Assembly: GCA_004356415.1 (NCBI GenBank)
Contig: SMWN01000109.1
Coordinates: 1 to 11,052 of the forward strand
DNA: 11,052 nt
Source: Gammaproteobacteria bacterium
GTDB taxonomy: Bacteria > Pseudomonadota > Gammaproteobacteria > Eutrophobiales > Eutrophobiaceae
Direction: 5' to 3'
The position numbers were made by a program, and so were the translations under genes. Under the pieces are notes generated by a model. It was given only the letters and a program-made list of their open reading frames with translations, did not search any database and was not told the DNA's origin. Of this stretch, positions 7,531-11,052 are shown one piece after another (the stretch's first letter is position 1; every line of letters begins with the position of its first letter).

Positions 7531-7546
7531 TTCTGGGAGAATGATG

Positions 7547-7831
7547 ATGTCTAAAGCAGTCTGGAAAGGTGTTGTGCTGGCAGAGAGTAATCAATGCGAA
7601 ATTGTGGAGAGGAATTATTATTTTCCTGCAGATTCGATAAACAAGGAATATTTTATCAAAAGCAAGGCGCATACTGTCTGTTCCTGGAAAGGACGTGCCA
7701 GTTATTATGATATCAAGGTCAATAACGATCTTAATCAGGAGGCAGCCTGGTATTACCCTCAGCCAGAGACGGGAGCAGAACACATCAAAAATTATGTTGC
7801 TTTCTGGAAAGGAGTTGAAATATTGAAGTGA
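7547..7831 (+). CDS. DUF427 domain protein
   Basis: A 94-residue single-domain protein of the DUF427 family. It has the expected order of motifs: KAVWKGVVLAES at the start, YYFPADSINKEYF near 24-36, T-x-C-x-WKG at 43-49, ASYYDIKV, then AAWYYPQP at 66-73 and AFWKGVEI at the end. The biochemical role of the family is not established. Three ATG codons in a row (7541, 7544, 7547) follow the Shine-Dalgarno GGGAGA at 7535-7540. I choose the third for its 7-base spacing and because family proteins usually begin MSKA; starting at 7541 would add two Met. It is the last gene of the DUF1499-yjbQ-DUF427 run, with a terminator candidate about 100 bases downstream. Confidence 0.92.
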   Translation: MSKAVWKGVVLAESNQCEIVERNYYFPADSINKEYFIKSKAHTVCSWKGRASYYDIKVNNDLNQEAAWYYPQPETGAEHIKNYVAFWKGVEILK

Positions 7832-7928
7832 TAAAAAATTTCTGAAAGAGAACCAATCTTAATCTAGAGGGGTTATCTGGAAGTTAATAAAGCCGAAGAA
7901 TAGCAAAAATTCGGGATTTCCCCCCTCG

Positions 7929-7953
7929 ATCTGACTTGTCAATTCAGATTTTT
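7929..7953 (+). terminator. Candidate intrinsic terminator after the DUF427 gene
   Basis: ATCTGA (7929-7934) and TCAGAT (7944-7949) form a 6-base stem, followed by TTTTT up to 7953. The loop TTG/CAA bases could extend the stem past one mismatch. The stem is short and only half GC, so strength is uncertain. Its place, about 100 bases after the last gene of the run and before the next Shine-Dalgarno, supports the call. Confidence 0.5.
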
Positions 7954-8022
7954 ATGTCATCCTTACGTGACAGGATTGCTCAAATTTGGGTTTAAATTTA
8001 TGAGATAAATGGAGGGTATGTT

Positions 8023-8188
8023 ATGGCTCAAGAAGAACGTCGAATAAGCGCTGGCCGAAGATTGAAAAGTGATCGCAGAGAAAATGGTTCCAGCATGATA
8101 CTCGGAGTATGCTAACTATAGCGGACCTGAGCGTAGAGACAGTATTGATAGAAGGGTGACGTTTGATAGACGTGCAGAAACTCCTTGA
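8023..8188 (+). pseudogene. Frameshifted small basic protein with ERR/DRR repeats
   Basis: An excellent Shine-Dalgarno GGAGGG (8011-8016) stands 6 bases before ATG 8023. The frame begins MAQEERRISAGRRLKSDRRE and stops at TAA 8113-8115 after 30 residues. The +1 frame, open from 8099 to TGA 8186-8188, continues the same style: EYANYSGPERRDSIDRRVTFDRRAE. GPERR...DRR...DRR is the recurring composition of a family of tiny Arg-rich gammaproteobacterial proteins, so the two halves look like one ancestral 54-residue protein split by a single extra base between about 8096 and 8112. It may be a real mutation, a sequencing error or, less likely, programmed +1 frameshifting. Function is unknown. It points toward hemH, whose stop is 33 bases away. 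Confidence 0.6.
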
Positions 8189-8220
8189 TTTTCTCGGCCC
8201 TGGGTTTCTAAAAATACACT

Positions 8221-9234
8221 CTAGGCGTGTTTTAGAATGATGTTTGCCAGGGCATGAATATGCGATGGGCGGTCGTTGAGTGCGGGGATGTATGTGAACT
8301 TTTCACCACCGGCTTGAAGAAAGAGATCTCGGTATCGTATATTGATTTCTTCAAGTGTTTCGAGGCAATCCGCAGAAAAACCAGGACATATAATATCTAC
8401 GTTTTTGGTGCCTGTTGAGGCTAGCTCTTTTAAAGTCACATCGGTGTAGGGTTTGAGCCATTCTTTAGGCCCGAAGCGCGATTGAAAAGTCAATATCCAT
8501 TCCTCTTCATTCAGGTTTAATTTTTCAGCGACTAGCCTGGCTGTTTTGCGACATTCACAATAGTAAGGATCACCGGCGTCGAAATAAGCTTTTGGGATGC
8601 CATGAAATGAGAACAATAATTTTTCAGCGCGATAATTTTGCTGCCAATGTTCATTAATGCTTTCAGCAAGTGCATCAATATAGTCAGGCATGTCATGATA
8701 ATGCTTGACCAGATGTAATTCGGGTATGTCACGCCAGGTTTTCAGAACATCAACAACGGCATCAAATGTTGATGCCGTTGTTGATGCAGAGTATTGCGGA
8801 TAAAGGGGCATAAGAATAATTTTTTTTGCATTGGCTTGCTGAAGGTTTTTCAGTCCTGACTGGATTGATGGCTTGCCATAACGCATGGCTAACTTCACAT
8901 GGAATTTATCTGTTGTATGGTCATCAAGATATTTTTGGATAGCAGTCGCCTGTCTTTTTGAAATAGCCAACAAAGGTGAGCCTGATTCTGTCCATATTTT
9001 TTTATAAGCAGCAGCAGAATGTTTTGGTCGATGTCGTAAGATGACGCCATGTAAAATAAACCACCAAATGAACCTCGGTACTTCAACAACACGGGGATCT
9101 GCCAGAAACTCTCCAAGATAGCGCCTTAGGGCCGAAGGTGTCGGCGCGTCTGGTGTGCCAAGATTTGTAACAAGGACACCAGTACAGGATTCTGAATCGT
9201 GTTTAAAGTCTCTATTGCCGATATAATTTGCCAT
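8221..9234 (-). CDS. hemH: Ferrochelatase HemH
   Basis: Inserts Fe2+ into protoporphyrin IX, the last step of protoheme synthesis, at the cytoplasmic face of the inner membrane. The 337-residue length fits (E. coli 320), with about 10 extra residues at the N-terminus. Motifs in order are TGVLVTNLGTPDAP (18-31), LMPLYPQYSASTTASTFDAV (141-160), catalytic FSFHGIP (H211), TFQSRFGPKEWLKPYTD (249-265) and CPGFSADCLETLEEI (283-297, with active-site Glu near 292). ATG 9234 is the only usable start before the conserved core. No Shine-Dalgarno precedes it, but a well-formed promoter ends 6 bases upstream, so a leaderless mRNA is plausible. A 17-base perfect inverted repeat lies within the STTAS-coding part. 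It is divergent from the cupin gene with 24 bases between starts. Confidence 0.97.
   Translation of the reverse strand: MANYIGNRDFKHDSESCTGVLVTNLGTPDAPTPSALRRYLGEFLADPRVVEVPRFIWWFILHGVILRHRPKHSAAAYKKIWTESGSPLLAISKRQATAIQKYLDDHTTDKFHVKLAMRYGKPSIQSGLKNLQQANAKKIILMPLYPQYSASTTASTFDAVVDVLKTWRDIPELHLVKHYHDMPDYIDALAESINEHWQQNYRAEKLLFSFHGIPKAYFDAGDPYYCECRKTARLVAEKLNLNEEEWILTFQSRFGPKEWLKPYTDVTLKELASTGTKNVDIICPGFSADCLETLEEINIRYRDLFLQAGGEKFTYIPALNDRPSHIHALANIILKHA
8748..8786. repeat. 17-bp perfect inverted repeat inside hemH
   Basis: Arms at 8748-8764 and 8770-8786 are exact reverse complements around a 5-base loop AATGT. The repeat encodes the conserved STTASTFDAVV segment of ferrochelatase, so the protein sequence is intact. 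In the hemH mRNA it would be a very stable hairpin. On the coding strand a direct repeat GCATCAACA occurs twice within one arm and the loop. Confidence 0.9.
9222..9227 (+). promoter_or_regulatory. Candidate -10 box for the cupin gene
   Basis: A perfect TATAAT lies in the first codons of hemH on the + strand, which would place the RNA start near 9234, about 25 bases before the cupin GTG and ahead of its Shine-Dalgarno. The hexamer 17 bases upstream (GTGTTT) is a poor -35. This is inferred from sequence only. Confidence 0.35.
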
Positions 9235-9240
9235 ATTGAC

Positions 9241-9269
9241 TTTATATAGGAGGTCTCCGTGTTTGTAAA
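9241..9269 (-). promoter_or_regulatory. Candidate sigma-70 promoter for hemH
   Basis: On the - strand TTTACA (9269-9264) and TATAAA (9246-9241) are separated by exactly 17 bases, each matching consensus at 5 of 6 positions. The -10 ends 6 bases before the hemH ATG, so transcription would begin at or beside the start codon. The -35 lies inside the cupin gene's first codons. Confidence 0.6.
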
Positions 9270-9621
9270 AAAAACCTCAGCGTGTGATGCGTTTGTTGCA
9301 AATGATGGTTGTGAGATACGCGAATTATTACATCCTAAGAATGATCCCGTTGACTTGCCTTATTCACTAGCACTTGCGACGGTAGATATAGGTCAGCAAA
9401 GCTATCAACATAAACTGAAACAGACTGAGGTTTACCACATATTGCAGGGCCATGGTCGTATGAGGATTGAAAATGAAAAAAATGAGGTGGCGGCAGGTGA
9501 TGTTATTATGGTGCCTGCAGAGGCGATCCAGTGTATCGAAAATATTGGAAACGAACCCTTGATTTTTATTGCAATTGTCAGTCCACCCTGGACAAATGAC
9601 GGTGATACCAGAATAGAGTAG
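9259..9621 (+). CDS. Small single-domain cupin protein
   Basis: A 120-residue cytoplasmic protein with one cupin beta-barrel domain. The first cupin motif is QHKLKQTEVYHILQGHG (residues 50-66), with H51 and E57 as likely metal ligands; the usual second His of the HxH pair is absent. The second motif is AGDVIMVPAEAIQCIENIGNEPLIF (split as AGDVIMVPAEAIQ at 79-91 and CIENIGNEPLIF after it), where Q replaces the canonical His. This HxLK...EVYxIL form with Gln in motif 2 is a recognisable cupin subgroup without an assigned reaction. GTG 9259 is chosen for the ideal AGGAGG (9248-9253) five bases upstream. It is divergent from hemH with overlapping control sequences. The Nudix gene follows 37 bases later. 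Confidence 0.9.
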   Translation: MFVKKTSACDAFVANDGCEIRELLHPKNDPVDLPYSLALATVDIGQQSYQHKLKQTEVYHILQGHGRMRIENEKNEVAAGDVIMVPAEAIQCIENIGNEPLIFIAIVSPPWTNDGDTRIE

Positions 9622-9643
9622 ATAATGGTCTAGATCAAAACAA

Positions 9644-9649
9644 TATACT
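9644..9649 (+). promoter_or_regulatory. Candidate -10 box for the Nudix gene
   Basis: TATACT ends 9 bases before the Nudix ATG, with no Shine-Dalgarno between and no good -35 upstream (GATAAT at 17 bases). If used, the leader would be only one to three bases long. This is inferred from spacing. Confidence 0.3.
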
Positions 9650-9658
9650 GTAAAAACA

Positions 9659-10225
9659 ATGAGATATTGCAATCAATGTGGCGCTGAAGTCATCAGAAAA
9701 GTCCCGGAAGGGGATAATCGTCTACGTCATGTCTGCATCTCATGTGAGGAAATCCACTATCAAAATCCCAAAATTGTGGCCGGTTGTATTTCTGAGCATG
9801 AAGGTAAAGTGCTCTTGTGCAAACGGGCCATCGAACCACGATATGGCTACTGGACCCTGCCTGCCGGGTTTATGGAACTGGAAGAAACATCTCATGAAGC
9901 GGCATTACGAGAGACGCTTGAGGAGGCGAATGCGAGAGTGACCATATTGGAACTGTATGCCGTTTTTAATCTTCCCTATATTGGTCAGGTTTATATGATG
10001 TATCGGTCGCAGTTAAAAGATCTGGATTTTTCTGCAGGGGAGGAGAGCCTGGAAGTGAAATTATTTGCAGAGGGTGAAGTTCCCTGGGACGAAATTGCCT
10101 TTACGACGATAAAATATACGCTGGAATTCTTTTTCCAGGATCAACGAAACAAGCAGTTTCGTCTACATACTGGCGATATTATCAATCAGGGCGATGGTAA
10201 TTACGGTTTCCGGCCAGGACCATAA
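9659..10225 (+). CDS. Nudix hydrolase with N-terminal zinc ribbon
   Basis: Predicted cytoplasmic pyrophosphohydrolase of 188 residues. The N-terminus is a zinc ribbon, C4-x2-C7 and C26-x2-C29, typical of the Nudix_N_2 class. The Nudix box runs from G70: G-x5-E76-x7-R84-E85-T-L-E88-E89, keeping the metal-binding Glu residues, while the usual Gly near its end is Asn (EEAN), a substitution I associate with this subgroup. The conserved sequence YQNPKIVAGCI and YGYWTLPAGFMELEE frame the domain. The substrate is not predictable: related proteins act on ADP-ribose, NADH or FAD-type dinucleotides. The start is ATG 9659, just ahead of the first zinc-ribbon Cys. There is no Shine-Dalgarno, and a TATACT -10-like box is close upstream. 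Confidence 0.94.
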   Translation: MRYCNQCGAEVIRKVPEGDNRLRHVCISCEEIHYQNPKIVAGCISEHEGKVLLCKRAIEPRYGYWTLPAGFMELEETSHEAALRETLEEANARVTILELYAVFNLPYIGQVYMMYRSQLKDLDFSAGEESLEVKLFAEGEVPWDEIAFTTIKYTLEFFFQDQRNKQFRLHTGDIINQGDGNYGFRPGP

Positions 10226-10272
10226 CAAGAACTAGGGAGAGAGTCGTGATGCATGTTTGTGATGGATTTGCC

Positions 10273-10494
10273 TCAGTCGTCGACCTCAAGCCATCTGGTA
10301 TAACTGCATTCATAACATTTCCCGTCCATGGTAACCTGATCTCCTTGTGAGAACTCTGCATCGTTCCAGTAACAATTCTCATTCTGCAAGTCCATCTTGA
10401 CCGTCGCTTCTTCACTCATTGGACCAAGAATTTCCGATGTTTTTTTCGCTGGATCAGGTGCTTCCACAGGGACGGCATTAGTGTTATCAGACAT
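10273..10494 (-). CDS. Small acidic cysteine-containing hypothetical protein
   Basis: A 73-residue protein with a textbook Shine-Dalgarno AAGGAGG 7 bases before ATG 10494, so translation is well supported. The first 35 residues are acidic, Pro/Ala-rich and probably disordered. The second half holds a compact Cys/aromatic unit: CYWNDAEFSQGDQV, then GKCYECSYTRWLEVDD, with C41, C60 and C63. The layout (Cys-Tyr, 'x-F/Y-S-x-G-x-x-V', then Gly-x-x-x-x-C) resembles DUF1496-type small proteins, a tentative likeness only. No signal peptide or membrane segment is present. The Cys residues might bind metal or form a disulfide. It converges on the Nudix gene with a 47-base gap. Confidence 0.8.
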   Translation of the reverse strand: MSDNTNAVPVEAPDPAKKTSEILGPMSEEATVKMDLQNENCYWNDAEFSQGDQVTMDGKCYECSYTRWLEVDD

Positions 10495-10586
10495 ATCAAG
10501 TCCTCCTTGTTGGTATTATGGAGAAGCATAAAACTTCGGCGGGATTTCTGCCAGTCGTTATTATATAAGTTTCGCCTTTATGGCGG

Positions 10587-10620
10587 GTACCTTCTTTTTG
10601 CGTGCCCAAAAAGAAGGTAC
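10587..10620. repeat. 14-bp perfect inverted repeat
   Basis: Arms GTACCTTCTTTTTG (10587-10600) and its exact reverse complement (10607-10620) surround the 6-base loop CGTGCC. Each arm contains a homopurine/homopyrimidine run. A T-rich stretch does not follow, so a plain intrinsic terminator is unlikely. Confidence 0.9.
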
Positions 10621-10679
10621 GAAGAAAAAGGGCACCCCGATATCGTGTCCTGCGGATACCCTCACAGCTTCATGATTTC

Positions 10680-10748
10680 TTAAGGTCGCGCAAACAAGAC
10701 TCCTGTCTTGGTTCCGCTCATTTGAACGTCCTGTTCAAATGACCTTAA
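10680..10748. repeat. Nested inverted repeats forming a three-way junction
   Basis: The outer stem is TTAAGGTC (10680-10687) with GACCTTAA (10741-10748). Hairpin A is 10688-10700 with 10705-10717 (11 of 13 pairs, loop TCCT). Hairpin B is TCATTTGAAC (10718-10727) with 10733-10742 (10 of 10, loop GTCCT). The helices abut with no unpaired bases between them, and hairpin B and the outer stem compete for two bases. Confidence 0.85.
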
Positions 10749-10788
10749 AATCACTCTTCTATTCGGCACTATATTAAGGGGATTTAGA

Positions 10789-10821
10789 ATGAACCCGCTA
10801 GGCAAAGTGGCAAATTCATAA
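10789..10821 (+). other. Possible 10-residue leader peptide
   Basis: ATG 10789 follows AAGGGG (Shine-Dalgarno-like, 7 bases upstream) and encodes MNPLGKVANS before TAA. It is too short to judge by composition. It precedes the small frame at 10872 and may be a chance frame. Confidence 0.15.
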
Positions 10822-10871
10822 AAATCGATCTGTTCTGAACCCTATATTCTCTAAGCCCTAAAGGAATAGTG

Positions 10872-11003
10872 ATGAAAATAACGCATCCTTCAAAGGACTG
10901 CTTATTAACAGTTAAAGTTAACGAAGGGGATATTCCTCTCCCGTTATGTCTTGCCGGGCTGATCACAATCAGTAGCGAAAAATGTACAGGAGGTACATTT
11001 TAG
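10872..11003 (+). CDS. Possible small hypothetical protein (43 residues)
   Basis: ATG 10872 follows AAGGAA at 10861-10866 with 5-base spacing, a sound Shine-Dalgarno. The frame runs 43 residues to TAG 11001-11003: MKITHPSKDCLLTVKV, then GDIPLPLCLAGLITISS and a short CTGGTF end. There is one mildly hydrophobic stretch in the middle and three Cys. I do not recognise it. The last third overlaps strong inverted repeats (10956-11006), which may mean the DNA here is structural or regulatory and the frame is accidental. Another frame on the opposite strand (10784-10966) has no better support. Confidence 0.3.
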   Translation: MKITHPSKDCLLTVKVNEGDIPLPLCLAGLITISSEKCTGGTF

Positions 11004-11006
11004 CCC
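10956..11006 (+). other. Branched inverted-repeat structure near the window end
   Basis: GGGCT (10956-10960) pairs with AGCCC (11002-11006). Inside are a small hairpin ATC/GAT-type (CTGAT 10959-10963 with ATCAG 10968-10972) and a perfect 9-base hairpin (10979-10987 with 10993-11001) whose loop is AGGAG. GCCCAT at 11003-11008 can instead pair with ATGGGC at 11027-11032, so two folds compete. It matches no riboswitch class that I recognise. Confidence 0.4.
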
Positions 11007-11052
11007 ATCGGATCATGGATGAGCCTATGGGCAACGCGTGAGTGATTGGGGG

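Larger units (their letters stand above)
10573..10748. repeat. Palindrome-rich intergenic element
   Basis: A non-coding stretch packed with inverted repeats. It contains CGCC/GGCG around TTTAT (10573-10585), a perfect 14-base stem (10587-10600 with 10607-10620), and a three-part fold from 10680 to 10748. Phrases such as the GTACCTTCTTTTTG arm resemble intergenic repeats that recur across proteobacterial genomes. I cannot confirm this without a genome search. No open frame with a credible start was found here. Confidence 0.7.

Noticed and set aside
7541..7549. First or second of three consecutive ATGs as the DUF427 start
   Set aside because: They lie 1 and 4 bases from the Shine-Dalgarno; the third ATG has better spacing. 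The choice changes the protein by two Met at most.
8203..8232. Bidirectional terminator at the hemH 3' end (TCTAAAA and TTTTAGA arms)
   Set aside because: The arms pair only with a large asymmetric bulge and the stem beside the T-run is 4 bases, too weak to annotate with confidence.
10250..10351. + strand frame with AGGGAGAG upstream, antisense to the small Cys protein
   Set aside because: The - strand gene has a textbook Shine-Dalgarno and a family-like Cys pattern; this 33-residue frame has neither recognisable motif nor composition.
10784..10966. 60-residue - strand frame near the window end
   Set aside because: No Shine-Dalgarno or recognisable motif, and it overlaps the better-supported + strand frame at 10872.
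1..11052. Mobile element, CRISPR array, phage, toxin-antitoxin or biosynthetic cluster
   Set aside because: No transposase, integrase, regularly spaced repeats, Cas, phage or cluster genes were seen; the genes are ordinary chromosomal ones.

Overview
The window looks like chromosomal housekeeping DNA from a moderately AT-rich gammaproteobacterium. Cca with its HD domain, Slt70, ferrochelatase, UppP and YjbQ all read as gammaproteobacterial versions. No phage, plasmid, transposase or CRISPR sequence was seen. Genus cannot be fixed from sequence alone.

Layout: a 3' fragment of an unrecognised gene (1-564, +); uppP (615-1412, +); a tandem CDGSH iron-sulfur protein (1419-1655, -), cca (1810-3027, -) and slt (3294-5324, -); a TSUP/TauE-SafE exporter (5477-6271, +); a small DUF3862-type lipoprotein (6305-6586, -); a compact + strand run DUF1499 - yjbQ - DUF427 (6635-7831); a frameshifted basic 'ERR/DRR' small gene (8023-8188, +); hemH (8221-9234, -) divergent from a cupin (9259-9621, +); a Nudix hydrolase (9659-10225, +); a small Cys-containing protein (10273-10494, -); then about 560 bases of non-coding or weakly coding DNA.

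The genes do not form one pathway. UppP recycles the lipid carrier for peptidoglycan and Slt trims and recycles peptidoglycan; Cca matures tRNA; HemH finishes protoheme; the CDGSH protein carries Fe-S clusters; the TSUP protein exports a small anion, often sulfite or sulfonate-derived.

I found no convincing new defence or mobile system. The most interesting material is structural: a 17-bp perfect inverted repeat inside hemH; a palindrome-rich intergenic element near 10573-10748 that folds on paper into a strong hairpin plus a near-perfect three-way junction; two tandem C4/G4 palindromes of CsoR/CstR-operator type between slt and cca; interlocked promoters at hemH/cupin; an apparently frameshifted small gene; and several genes whose -10 box lies so close to the start codon, without a Shine-Dalgarno, that leaderless mRNAs are plausible.
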